Shown here: positions 21,119 through 31,908 of the stretch, one piece after another
How the letters are laid out: each line of letters begins with the position of its first letter
Numbering within the stretch: position 1 is the stretch's first letter
Assembly: GCA_033398695.1 (NCBI GenBank)
Contig: JAWKAU010000045.1
Coordinates: 62,001 to 126,000, forward strand
Source of the DNA: Orobanche coerulescens
Lineage: Eukaryota > Streptophyta > Magnoliopsida > Lamiales > Orobanchaceae
DNA length: 64,000 nucleotides
Direction of reading: 5' to 3'
Position numbers and translations under genes: made by a program
Notes under the pieces: model-generated
The model's input: the letters and a program-made list of their open reading frames with translations, nothing else
Databases searched by the model: none
What the model was told of the DNA's origin: nothing

Positions 21119-22135
21119 CTGCGTATGTATCTGCATCAACTTGGTTTTGGCCATCTTTAGCTATATCTGGTTCAGCTGTGATTGGATCAACGTCAGTTGT
21201 AGGTGGATCAGCTACGGTTGGATAAGCTGTGGTCGGATTAGTTGTATTTGGATCAGATACATTTGGAGATCCTGGTTGATATACAGTTGAGTCATCATCA
21301 GTTGTGTCCATCATTCTTGTGTTATTGATGATGACTTCTTCTACGGAGGTGGTTTTGAGCTTTTTCTCAATCTATATCGAAAGAGAACAGAGAAAGCTGC
21401 GGCCAGCATAGACTTGTTATAGATTCATAAAAGACAACGTGAGGTGTTTCTTCCACAACTAATGTTCTTTTGTTAAAGGCTCTATATGCTTTGCTTATCT
21501 GTGAGTATCCCACAAAAAGACCATCATCAGTTTTCGTATCAAAGGCATTTAGTTGGGTTTTGCCATTGTTGTGGATGAAACACTTACAACCAAAGATATA
21601 AAAATATGAAACAATTCGTATTCCGTAATTATACACCTCATAGGGAGTTTTACTGTGTATCCCTACTATCATGCTTCTGTTCTGAGTATAACATGCTGTA
21701 TTTACAACTTCATCCCAGAACCTTTTTTGGAAGATCAGTCTCAGCAATCATTGTCCTGGCTTCTTCCTTAAGGGTTCTGTCCCTTCTTTCAGCTACACCA
21801 TTTTGTTGAGGTGTTCTTGCAGCTGATACTTCATGATGAATTCCATTTTGATCACAATACTTAGTTATGGCAAATTCTCCTCCTTTGTCTAATCTAATCT
21901 TTATGATTGATAAGGATTTCTCATTTTGAATTCTTCTTTGCAGCTCAGGTAGCTTGGTTAGGGTTTCACTTTTCTTATAGAGAAACACTATCCAAGTGTA
22001 TCTTAAGTAGTCATCCACAACTACTAAGGCATGCTTACTTCCACTCAGAGTTCGTGGCTTGATTGGACCAAATAGATCCATGTGAAGTAGATCCAAAAAT
22101 CGGTGGGTGTGAGTGGTAATTGAAATAATCAAAAA
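21119..22135 (-). pseudogene. Copia copy 1 integrase, inverted
   Basis: On the minus strand: LDLLHMDLFGPIKPRTLSG and VVVDDYLRYTWIVFLYKKSE (catalytic core start), RLDKGGEFAI, SAARTPQQNGVAERRDRTLK (the Glu of the triad), then WDEVVNTACYTQNRS, KTPYEVYNYG and FGCKCFIHNNGKTQL of the C-terminal part. A frameshift near 21720 splits it. It runs opposite to the RNase H of the same element that follows at 22205. Confidence 0.9.
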
Positions 22136-22204
22136 AGAAATATGAGTTAATATATGTTCTACGGTTTAAAATATCATAAAATAAATAAAAAAGAACTACA
22201 AAGG

Positions 22205-22870
22205 ACTAATTGGATCGTTACTGTATCTCATTGCAAGCAGACCTGACATTTCATATGTAGTAGGGGTATGTGCAAGATTCCAGTCCAAGCCAAAGCAGTC
22301 TCACCAGGAAGCAGCAAAAAGAATAATCAGATACCTAAAATCTACAATCAATGTTGGATTATGGTATCCAAAAGATGACAACTTTGAACTTTCAAGATAT
22401 TCTGATGCTGACCTTGCAGGATGCAAGATCAATTGGAAAAGCACCAGTGGAACGTGTCAATTCCTTGGAACCAGACTAATATCATGGTTCAGTAAAAAGC
22501 AGGTATCCAACTCAATATCAACAATTGAGTCAGAATACCTAACTGCAGGTAGTTGCTGTGATCAAAATATGTGGATCAGACAACTAAGGGACTACAACAT
22601 CATAGCAAATGAAGTCACTATCTGGTGTGAAAATAATAGCGCAATTTCTATAACAAACAATCCAGTCCTACATTCAAGAACGAAGCACATAGATGTCAAG
22701 CATCACTTCATCAGAGACCATGTGCTCAACAAAAGAATAAGGATGGAAAGAGTCAACACAGAGTACTAGATTGTTGATATATTCACAAAAACTTTATCAA
22801 AAGAAAGGTTTCTCGAACTAAGCAGGGATCTTGGACTTCTAGACTGGGAATCTAGTGCCTGTCCAAAATC
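22205..22870 (+). pseudogene. Copia copy 1 RNase H (C-terminal Pol)
   Basis: The sequence reads SRPDISYVVGVC-like, then EAAKRIIRYLKSTINVGLWY, SDADLAGCKINWKSTSGTCQ, ISTIESEYLTAGSCCDQNMW, ENNSAISITNNPVLHSRTKH and VKHHFIRDHVL. This is the copia RNase H with its Asp and Glu residues. The 22569-22769 frame is the longest open piece; several stops precede it. It ends with LSKERFLELSRDLGLLDWES. Confidence 0.9.
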
Positions 22871-22890
22871 TAAAAATGAAGAATGTCACC

Positions 22891-23010
22891 TGATCTGAAG
22901 AATAGACGAGTAAAGCCACCTGATCAGAACCAGATGAGGAAAGCAACCTGATCAGAACCAGATGGGGAAAGCCACATGATCAGAACAAACGAGGAAAGTT
23001 AGCTGATCAA
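22891..23010 (+). repeat. 28-bp tandem repeats between pol and env-like frame (copy 1)
   Basis: TGATCA-type starts at 22891, 22921, 22949, 22977 and 23004 mark about five units of CCTGATCAGAACCAGATGAG plus GAAAGC. The same array exists in copy 2 near 46309-46430. Confidence 0.8.
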
Positions 23011-23403
23011 AATCACAACTAAGATTATATAAAGTAAGCAAGGAATTAAAATTGCAGCCGATCAGAAGACAAAAAGTCAATCAGATAAGTTTACAATTTC
23101 TTTAAATACTCATTTTTATTACATGTGGCTAAAAACACACGATCACAGTAACTCCATATCTACATCACGATGTCCAATCAATCACACGAACCGCCACTTA
23201 TTTATTTAATTATTAAATTTCAAAATTGATTCTTCGAGTGACTATTTAAGATGGTCGAAATCATTTTAGAAAAACCTTATCGTCTTCAAGAAAAACCCGC
23301 AATTTTTTCATAAAAGAAGAAACCCTAGAATTTCAATACACTAAAACTCGAAAAATTTGCAGAAATAGATACCGCTGCCTATTTCAAGAACATCAATTTG
23401 AGG

Positions 23404-26400
23404 ATGGTGAAGGAACAGATAATATTTAGCATTATCGTAGACTACGTCGGTCTACTGGAGGCTAATAACACCACGAAAATGGCGCAACTGATCCGAATGA
23501 TGAAAAAAATGGACTCTACCATTTTTTAGACATTAACCCTACACAGCTTTTCAAGGAGGTTGTCATTTGCTTTTACAAAAAGTCCTAAGTCACAGGAAAG
23601 GGCATCGAAAGCTCGTCTTTCGAAGAACCAATGTCATGACCAAGAAGACTATCGCAGAGGCATGCAAGATGGAGAATCAGGGCATTGCAGTTGAAGCCTT
23701 GAAACAAAACCCTGTGGAGATATAGCAGGAGATTAAAATGGCGGACCAGGTGATGAAGATGAAATTCATTGCCCGAAATCAGACCTTCAAAAGGAGTATC
23801 GATATATGTTGGACATCACAAACAAAATTGTGATGGGCATGGCAGGAAGCTTCGACCAATTATCGTATTCCAAGTACATGGTCTTGGGAGCCATGATTCA
23901 AAGTCAGAGGATAAATTGGCGAGACTACAATTATAGGCAATTAGTCCGTGAAGTAAACAAAGTGAGCTGGGACAGTGAGAACAAGAAATGTGGGGCAAAA
24001 ATTGGCTTTCCAAACTCAAGTTGGATTCTGGAATTTTTGGGAAAAGTTAAAGGGAAGGCAGAGAACTTCCATAGCAGCAAAAGACTTGGTCACCTACACC
24101 AAGCTGTCATGGAGAAATTTGTAGAGATAAAGACCAGAGCAGTGGAGATTCTTGAGAGGATGAAGACTGGGACATCCTTGTATAAAGCACCCACCAACTA
24201 AAATAAATTTGAATCAGATGCAGCTGATGAAACTGCAGCTGATCAAACTACAGCTGAGATCCAAACCACAGCTGAGATTTCCTGCTCCAATCACTGCTGA
24301 AGCAACTACAGTTGACATCCCTGAAAAGTTAGCTGCATATGAAGTCATTCCACCTGCTCCATGAACCTCACATGTTCCTTCAACTGTACCTGAAACTGCA
24401 CCTGAGGACATCTCAGACAGTGAAAACCTATCAATCTCCGAGCTCCTAGAAAGGAAGTCACCCGAGAAAGAAGAAGTTGTCCACATTTACCTCATCTACT
24501 GAACCATCTCCTAAGAAACAGAAGGAACTGGTGATCCACGCATCTGAGAAGAAAAGGAGATGCAAATTGCCAGTACCAGCTTAGCTGCACCATCATCACA
24601 TGCAGCCCAACCAGAAGATCATGCTGAAGATTTTCCAATAATTCCACTCCTGACACTCCCTAGTGTCACAGAAGAAGAAGAAGAAGAAGAAGAAGAACAC
24701 TCTGAACCTTAACAAGGCTCAATTAAAACTGGTAAGACAACGAGCTCCTAAATATTCGTTTGTCAATATATACAAATAATAGAATAGATTAAAAACCCTT
24801 AGCTTCTCTGAGCTTAAAGAGGCAGTTGAGAAAAGTGGATGGGACTATCCCATAGCCACAGAGCCCCTCATCTCAGAGTTATGCCATGAGTCGGGAATAA
24901 ACATGCTAATGGATGATAATTGGTTCATATGTAATTTTAAATAGAAAATGGATCAGTTCATATTCCATATCATGGAAGGTGTGGCTCAAGGTAAGACTTT
25001 TGATGATGAGGATAAAATTGATGAAGGAGAAAAATAAAAGAAATAAGAAGAAAAAGAAGTAGTTGAAAAAGAAAAATAAGAAGTCATAGAAGAGGTTGAA
25101 AAAGAGGAGGAAGACAGAGGAGGAAAAGAAGTAGTAGTTGAAAAGGAGAAGGAAAAAGACAGAGAATGAGAGAAAGAAGAAGTTGAAAATAATAAGAAAA
25201 GGTAGAGAAGGAAGAAGAAAAAGAAGAAGAAGCTGAAAAAGGGGTAGATAAAGAGAAAAGGTATGATGAGGATCATGATCATGGTGCACCTGATCAGGCC
25301 TCCATCTCAACTCAGCCCTTAGAAGCTGAGAGATCAGAGAACTAGGGGGAACAGCCAGCAAAAACCCCATCTGATCAGAAGACATTTAACAGGAGAATAT
25401 CAACTGAAAAATCCGTTGCTCGGAGTTCAGTTGCAGAGGAGATCTCAGCCGAAAACACTGCTCATGCAGAGGCACCTATATATTAGCTACATTCCAACTT
25501 TAATGAAATGATTAGAGCTATGGTTGAGGAAACTGTCACTAAACTTATGGAAACTAGGGTAGAACCTCACCAAATATCTCTCAATACAAAGATGAACTCA
25601 TTGCTCAAAAGGAAAGAACCCGCTCCACCACCTTCATCTTCAAGCATGCCTCTTGGCATGACAGGCTTCATGCATAAGGTGGAGGAGCAGCTAGCACAGC
25701 TCATTGATGCTGGCAAAAAGAGGGTAAGAGATGAGAACAAAATGGAAGCATGAGGCACTTTCCTTGGTCCGCAGAAGTGCACCTCATATCATCCACTACC
25801 TTGAAGAAGGAACCTCGAACACTATAGCTGCATCTCAGGAAGCTTGCATCCAAGAAAAGGAGAACCATGCATGAATCATCTCAACCACTTGAGTGGGAAG
25901 GAAAAGAGCTTTACTATATAGAGAAATTCTTGCCTATAGAAGCCGAACCTATGTGGGGAACAGCAAGGGAACAATTCATAGAGAAGTACTATTTATGGAA
26001 AATAATTCAAGACCCTGACCGTTCCCTACAACAAATCTTTATTGACTTCATGGAGCTCAACTAGCCCAATTTATGGGAAATCTTGAAGAAACATGTTGAG
26101 CAATTATTCAATGCATGCGCAATGAATCCAGACTTCAGAAGTGAAGAAGCACCCATACTTATGAAAGGAGAATTGAATGAGATTACCTTTCAAAAGGAGA
26201 TTAAACATGTTTGCATTGAAAACAAGTATACATAACTAGAAGAGCAAGAGTTTGCTTCCTCAATAGTCAAGAAGAAGTATGGACTTATCCTAGTCATGAA
26301 AAGGCCAATTGGAGCAAAACCACTGAGGTCTCCCCCTCCAGCAAGGACCAAAGGAGAGGAAGAGGAAGAGGGAGATTATAAGTTTGTTGTTGTTTTTCAA

Positions 26401-26560
26401 TCACTTGTAATTTCCACTTACATTTTGTTTTGTAATATTTCATTAAAGAACTGTACTGTAATCCCTAAACATTGGAAAGCTATTACAGTCGACTTGAATG
26501 ACAACCACCTCTCAAACAAACTAAGTCTTTACATTTCAGTATTTTACTTGTCTGTGTGAT
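23404..26560 (+). pseudogene. Env-like additional reading frame of SIRE-type copia, degraded (copy 1)
   Basis: The likely start is ATG 23404 (MVKEQIIFSIIVDYVG). A stop near 23527 is shared with copy 2; shifting frame by one restores coding-like sequence (DINPTQLFKEVVICFY). The longest open piece, 23806-24201, reads MLDITNKIVMGMAGSFDQLS and ends LYKAPTN. Downstream come Thr/Ala-rich and Glu/Lys-rich stretches, a piece at 25508-25753 (MIRAMVEETVTKLMETRVEP) and further fragments to about 26380. SIRE-lineage elements carry a frame in this position with coiled-coil character; its function is not known. No signal peptide or clear membrane segment is visible. Confidence 0.6.
25020..25270 (+). repeat. 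Purine-only low-complexity tract within env-like frame
   Basis: Nearly uninterrupted A and G for about 250 bases, reading as Glu/Lys-rich sequence with stops. The apparent minus-strand frames over it (Phe/Ser/Leu-rich) are by-products of the composition. Confidence 0.85.
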
Positions 26561-26600
26561 GAATTTATTACATTTGATCATTAAGTTTTGCTATCATCAA

Positions 26601-26613
26601 CATTGGGGGAATT
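26601..26613 (+). promoter_or_regulatory. Copia copy 1 polypurine tract
   Basis: CATTGGGGGAATT ends directly before the LTR start TGTTAGGAATATAA. Confidence 0.8.
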
Positions 26614-27648
26614 TGTTAGGAATATAATTTTATGATTTTGATGATGTCATATCTCTATTCAAGATTAATTAAAATGTATGTATTTGTCACTATAAAGAAG
26701 AACCTAATGAGTATCTTCTATAGGCCATTAAAAAGATTAGGCTAAGTATTGATCATGTTGATCAAGTAGAAATTTGGCTAAGTGTAGAACAGGCATATTA
26801 TCAGCTGAGGTTTTGGTCAATGCAAGATTACATCCGGCTTTGACCAATAAAATATCAAGCGAGTTTCATTCAAAGGTAAATATCAACTGAGGTCGACCAA
26901 GTCTGAAGTACAGATGATATATCTCTAAAGACAAAGTTTGGCTAAGTACATAATAGCCAAAATATTAGTTTGTCAAATCATAATATCAGCCGAGTTTTGA
27001 CCAAATGAATATCTGCCAACTTTCTAAGGACATATATCATACAGCTTTTATCCAGGCTGAACATAAAATAGGTTTGACCAACATATTAGAGAGGTTTGAC
27101 CAAAGGAAATATCAGATGAGTTCCATTAGAAAATACATCAGCTAGGTTTTGGACATCAAATGTCCACATCAGGAAACGCTAACAAGTCAACAATAACGGC
27201 AAGACACAAACAGACGGAAAAACCAAGGGGACAAAGTGATTGATTCCCAGAAGTGAAGGAACAACGGGAAGACACATCTTCAAACGGTCAGACTTGAAGA
27301 AAAAGACAAAGCCTTGCAAAGATATGAAAAGATAAAAAATGAAGTCCACTCTCCAACGAATAGAATTGTTACAAGATGCAATAGCTATGAAGAAGATCAA
27401 GGATCATACTATAAATATCTGAAGAAAGATTGAGCAGAAGTACGATGTGAACAGTTCATACAAGCAATCAAGCAATCAAAGCAAACAAAACAATTTTATA
27501 GCATCGTGAAGAGCTAGTATGCAAAAGTCATATACAGAGAATCTCTTAAGTTGGATAAGACAACACTCTTGTCTTAAAGTTTGAGTATGGGGTACTTTCT
27601 TGAACGAGGTTCTTGAAAGTGAGAGGCTGTAAAGCATCCATGGGTTAG
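26614..27648 (+). repeat. Copia copy 1 3' LTR (LTR-A), 3' end missing
   Basis: It starts TGTTAGGAATATAATTTT and matches LTR-B (28549-29956) in order up to the string CATCCA(T/C)GGGTT near 27640, where gypsy sequence begins. A TATA box CTATAAATAT lies at 27409-27418. The upstream part is built of imperfect repeats of TATCAGCTGAGGTTTGACCA with several TTGACC motifs. Confidence 0.85.
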
Positions 27649-28548
27649 AGTAGATTGAAAAATTTGGAAACATATGTACCATTCATTGAATTTGCTTATA
27701 GCAGAACCGTTCATTCTACCACTACATTTTCTCTATTTGAAATTCTGTATGGTTTTAATGCAATAACTCTTTTAGACTTGCTGCCTATTCTTATAGATGA
27801 CATGAGAAACATCGATGGTAAGGAAAAGGATGAAATTATCAAACAATTGCATGCAAAGGAAAAAATAAGTTGAGTAAAAGAGATGCCAAATGGTTAGAGT
27901 AGATTGAATCATTTCCTTACATCATCAAGTATAAACAAGGTAAGGAGAACATCGTTGCCGATGCGTTGTAGAGAAGGTATGTATTACTTAATACGCTTTC
28001 TTGTAAATTGTTGGGATATGAGATCTTGAAAGGTTCTTATGCAGGAGATAAAGATTTTGGCAAAATATATGTTGCTTGTGAAATAATAAGTGTGGATAAA
28101 TTATATCGGGATGATGGATTTTTATTCCGTGAAAATAAACTTTGCATTCCTTTTTGTTCGACACGAGAGCTGTTAGTAAGGGAAGCACATAGTTGGGGAC
28201 CAATGGGACACTTCGGAATTGCCAATTTTTTTGAAATATTGCATGAACACTTCTTTTGGCCTAAAATGAAACATGATGTTTATACAATTGTCAATTCATG
28301 CATTATTTGTTGAAGGGCAAAATAACGAGTTTTACCGCATGGTTTGTACATGCCACTTTCGGTTCCTAATGAGCTTTTGGTTGATCTTTCTATGGACTTT
28401 GTGTTAGGGTCACCAAAGGTAAAATCTGGTTATGATTCGATATTTTTCGGCGTTGAAAGATTTTGCAAAATGGCACATTTCATTGCATGTCACAAAATCG
28501 ACGATGCCACTCATACTGAAAAATTATTTTTCAAAGAAATTGTTCGTC
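27649..28548 (+). pseudogene. Scrambled Reina-like Ty3/gypsy pol fragment
   Basis: First comes the late integrase core (ETYVPFIEFAYSRTVHSTTT, FEILYGFNAITLLDLLPI; 27655-27873). Then comes sequence that should precede it: the end of RNase H (YIIKYKQGKENIVADAL near 27930), zinc domain (VREAHSWGPMGHFGIANFFE; WPKMKHDVYTIVNSCIIC) and early core ([40 protein letters not shown]; to about 28550). The YGFNPLTPLDL-type motif is typical of the Reina clade. GGTTAGAGTAGATTGAA occurs at both 27643 and 27893, marking the scrambling point. Confidence 0.8.
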
Positions 28549-29956
28549 TTAGGAATATAATTTTAATATTTTGATGATGTCATACCTGTATTCTATATTA
28601 CTTCAAATGTCTATACTTTGCATTGTAAATAAGAACCTAATGGGTATCTTCTATAGGCCCTTAAAAAGATTAGGCTAAGTATAGAACATGCATATTATCG
28701 GTCGAGGTTTTGGTCAATGCAAGATATCAACTGGGTTTGACCGATAATATATCAGGCGAGTTTTGTCCAAAGGTAAATATCAACTGAGGTTAACCAAGTC
28801 TGAAGTACAGATGATATATCTCAGAAGACAAAGTTTGTCTAAGTACATAACAGCCAAAATATCAACTGGGGTTTTGGTCAAAGCATAATATCAGCTGAGG
28901 TTTGACCAAAGGAATGCCAGCCAACTCTCTAAGGACAGATATCAGTAGCTTTTATCCAGGCTGAACATCGGAGAGGTTTGTCTAATAAATCAGAAAGGTT
29001 GGACCATAAGAAATATCAAATGAGTTCTACCAGACGTTACATCAGCCAGGTTTTGGGATATCAACTATCCACGTCAGCAAACGTTGAAAAGTCAACAATA
29101 ACGGCAAGACACATGCAGACGGAAAAATTAAGGGGACAAAGTGATTGATTCCCGAAAGTTACGGATTTAAGAAAAAGACAAAGCCTTGCAAAGAGATGAA
29201 AAGATAAACAATGAAGTCCACTCTCCAACAAACATTATTGTTACAAGATGCAACAGCTATGAAGAAGATCAAGTATCGTACTATAAATACCTGAAGAAAT
29301 ATTGAGCAGAAGTACGATGCAAAAAGCAATCAAAGCAAATCTATATCATTGTAAGAGCTAGTTTCTGAAACTCATATACAGAGAAGCTCTTAAGTTGGAG
29401 ATGACAACACTCTTGTCTTAATGTTTGAGTAAGGGGTACTTTCTTGAACGAGGTTCTTGAAAGTGAGAGGTTGTAAAACATCCACGGGTTCTTGATTGGA
29501 AGGTGATATGCAGCTTGCGATGTTGAGGCATCCACGGGTTTTCGATCAAGAGGTGTTAAGAAACCAATAGAAGGAGTTGCAATGGCCATAGGTTTCCACT
29601 GGTTGGAAGATGTTGTAACGAAATACATTTTAATATAATTTCACTGGTTGAAAGTTATACTGAATTCATCTCCGACTGTTTTGGAGAGAAGTGGATTAGT
29701 AGGAGATTACCCCACCTCTGAAACCACTATAAAAGTGTTGTGTGTTTTATAGCTTTACTTTAAAGTCATTTGTTCTTCCACAATATAAATTCTACAACTG
29801 ATAAAAGCTATCTGCACTAATACCAGCTGACATAGGTTATCTGCACTATTATCAACACTTATCACAGCTGTGTTCATATAATAGTTATTTGTAAAAAGAT
29901 TGTATAAGTCTATTCACCCCCCCTCTAGACTTATACCTGACGACTTGTGACCTACA
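28549..29956 (+). repeat. Copia copy 2 5' LTR (LTR-B)
   Basis: It begins TTAGGAATATAA (the first TG is lost at the junction with gypsy sequence) and ends CCTACA at 29956, just before the primer-binding site. The TATA box CTATAAATA is at 29281-29289. By eye it differs from LTR-A at many positions, more than expected for a young pair. Confidence 0.85.
29282..29289 (+). promoter_or_regulatory. Copia LTR-B TATA box
   Basis: TATAAATA preceded by C, with the same context (ACTATAAATA, then CTGAAGAAA) as in LTR-A at 27409-27418. The start site is expected about 30 bases on. Confidence 0.65.
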
Positions 29957-29958
29957 AG

Positions 29959-29969
29959 TGGTATCGGAG
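29959..29969 (+). promoter_or_regulatory. Copia copy 2 primer-binding site
   Basis: TGGTATCGGAG lies 2 bases after the LTR end and matches the initiator tRNA-Met class. Confidence 0.88.
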
Positions 29970-30060
29970 AGGTTGGCTCAATTTTACCAAACCAGATCCA
30001 TATACTTGAGTATATATATTTTAGTCTCTCATTATAATGTAACACATGCAACACATGCAC

Positions 30061-30966
30061 CATAGATTACTTGTATAATCTGTTGATGAACATGACTTAT
30101 GGAAAATAAGAATGCAGGCACATCTATCATCCATTCACAATGATATGTGGTGTATAATCGAGGATGGACCCTTCGCCTTCCTTAAGGACAATAAGATGAG
30201 TAAATAGCAGCTAGGAAACCAAGATAGATTCCCAAAAAGAAAACAGAGATGACTCCCGAAGAAAGAAAGCTGGCCAACCTTGACAACTGGGCTAGAGATA
30301 TCTTGTACCAGACCCTCGATAAAGCCACCATGGTGAAAATCAAGAACTGCAAAAATGCCAAAGAAATATGGGACACATTAGCTGTAATGTCTGAGGGAAC
30401 CAAGCTGATCAAGGAAAATAAGTTGTCAATAGCCACCCAGAAGTTTGACAACTTCAAGATGAAGAAAGGAGAAATAATTGATAATGTGGATACCAGATTC
30501 ACTGAGATTATCAATGAAATAAACTCTCTTGGAAAAACCTATGGCAACCGAGAGATGGCTTTAAAAGTACTAAGGTCTCTTACCCAAGAATGGAGCATGA
30601 AGGCTGTTTCCATGAGGGAATCAAAGGATCTCAACAGAATAAAGATCCAAGAGGTATTCTCAGACCTCACGATATATGAATTTGAACTTCCTTTTCTCAT
30701 CATCTAATGAGCCAACAGAAAAGGGAATTGCTTTTGCTGCTGAGTCACCTGTAAAGAACCAAGGTGAAATTAATCCTCCCAGTCCTCTAAATTTTAAGGA
30801 AGAAATGACATTCATTATGCAAAGATTCAGTAATTTCAGGAAGAATTACGCGAAGTACAAAAAGAATTACAAAGAGAATCCCAGAAGGAACCAAAAAGTT
30901 GGAAATAGGAAGGTAGAATGTTACAACTGTCATAAGACAGGACATCCAGTTTGATTACCCTGAGCT
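30061..30966 (+). pseudogene. Copia copy 2 gag, first part
   Basis: It opens with HDLWKIRMQAHLSSIHNDMW near 30090, typical of the UBN2/copia gag family, followed by a frame change. It continues in the 30249-30707 frame with ATMVKIKNCKNAKEIWDTLA, KMKKGEIIDNVDTRFTEIIN and EWSMKAVSMRESKDLNRIKI. After another frameshift the 30676-30954 frame reaches the zinc knuckle CYNCHKTGH near 30925. The knuckle is cut before its last Cys by a frame change and then by G3. Gag would form the particle. Confidence 0.88.
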
Positions 30967-30971
30967 GAAGA
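30967..30971. repeat. Target-site duplication GAAGA (left of G3)
   Basis: GAAGA precedes the G3 LTR and is repeated at 40825-40829. Removing G3 and one copy brings the copia Pro-Glu-Leu-Lys reading back into register with the gag sequence that follows. Confidence 0.92.
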
Positions 30972-31320
30972 TGTAATACCCGGTTGTAATTCATTCATTA
31001 TCATTCAGTAATTATCAGTCTGTAATTATCACTCAGTAATTTTCACTCATTGATAATCATTCATCAGTCATGATTCATTCATTTGCGTTCATTTGGCATG
31101 TTGTAATCGTGTATCAGTTACCGATCGTCATTTCATCTCCTTTTGAGTGTCGGAACGGGAGTATTATTATTATCATCGTGATTGGTAGTCTTGTACTGGA
31201 AGTATCATTTTTGGCATGTGTTGAACTTGTTCGCGTTCGCAAATGTTTGGTATGTCGAATCATTCATCGATCGTAGCGAGAATCGGAGTTGTCGGAATTT
31301 TCATCTTGTCCAGCAACGAG

Positions 31321-31892
31321 TTACGGCCGTAAGGAGTGTCGGATACGGCCGTAATTGACGTTCGTTGCTTCCGGGCCATTTCGGACGAGCGGGACTTACG
31401 ACCGTAAGGATTTCGGCATACGGCCGTAAGATGGGAGGTACGACCGTAAGGCTGGCCGGTTACGGCCATACGTGTCGAGCAGGGTGCCCAGACGTTTTTG
31501 TCCGAAGGCGAGTTACGGCCGTAAGGGTTTCGACATACGGCCGTAAGGCGAGGGAGATACGGCCGTAAGACTTGGCCGGATACGGCCGTACGCTGTAGGC
31601 AAGGTGCCTGGTCATTTTCGACGAAGAGGGCTTACGCCCGTAAGGTTGGCCGGATACGGCCGTATCATCCGAGTTACGGCCGTAAGGTGTGCGGGTACGA
31701 CCGTAAGGATGTCGGCGGATGTTTTGGACGAAGGCGGGTTACGCTCGTAACTCAGGAGCGGTTACGGCCGTAAGTCTGTCGGCAGGCTTTCGGACGAAGC
31801 CGAGTTACGGCCGTACGAGTTGGCCGGTTACGGCCGTAAGGCCGTTGACCTGGAATGTTACGGCCGTAAGAGGGCCGAGTTACGGCCGTAAC
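31321..31892 (+). repeat. G3 5' LTR array of TTACGGCCGTAA palindromes
   Basis: About 20 copies of the perfect 12-bp palindrome TTACGGCCGTAA or one-step variants (ATACGGCCGTAA, TTACGACCGTAA, TTACGCCCGTAA) lie in 570 bp, about one every 28 bp. Between them are GC-rich unrelated spacers, some sharing GTTGGCCGG. The last copy ends about 10 bp before the TATA box. Confidence 0.95.
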
Positions 31893-31901
31893 TTCCGGTA
31901 G

Positions 31902-31908
31902 TATATAT
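31902..31908 (+). promoter_or_regulatory. G3 LTR TATA box
   Basis: TATATAT immediately follows the palindrome array and is followed by a pyrimidine-rich stretch with TCATTTTATTCATTTTCAC. The 3' LTR has ATATATGG in the same place (about 39143-39150). Confidence 0.65.

Larger units (their letters stand above)
21119..27648 (+). mobile_element. Ty1/copia element copy 1 (SIRE-like), 3' part with inverted pol segment
   Basis: In order: an integrase piece on the minus strand, RNase H on the plus strand, 28-bp repeats, an env-like frame, a polypurine tract and the start of a 3' LTR. The left end is cut by G2 at 21119 and the LTR is cut at about 27648. It is homologous to copy 2 (about 43300-47323), including the same inversion. 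A frame downstream of pol is typical of the SIRE/Maximus lineage. Confidence 0.85.

Noticed and set aside
24906..25385. Long minus-strand Phe/Leu/Ser-rich frame resembling a membrane protein
   Set aside because: It is the complement of a purine-only tract within the env-like frame; composition artefact.
31321..31892. Palindrome array as a CRISPR array
   Set aside because: Repeats are 12 bp palindromes with irregular, GC-rich, non-unique spacers inside a plant LTR; there are no cas genes and the DNA is eukaryotic.
31260..31901. Open frames with repeated YGRN/YGRK/LTAV peptides
   Set aside because: They come from translating TTACGGCCGTAA copies; the same happens at 38523-38994.
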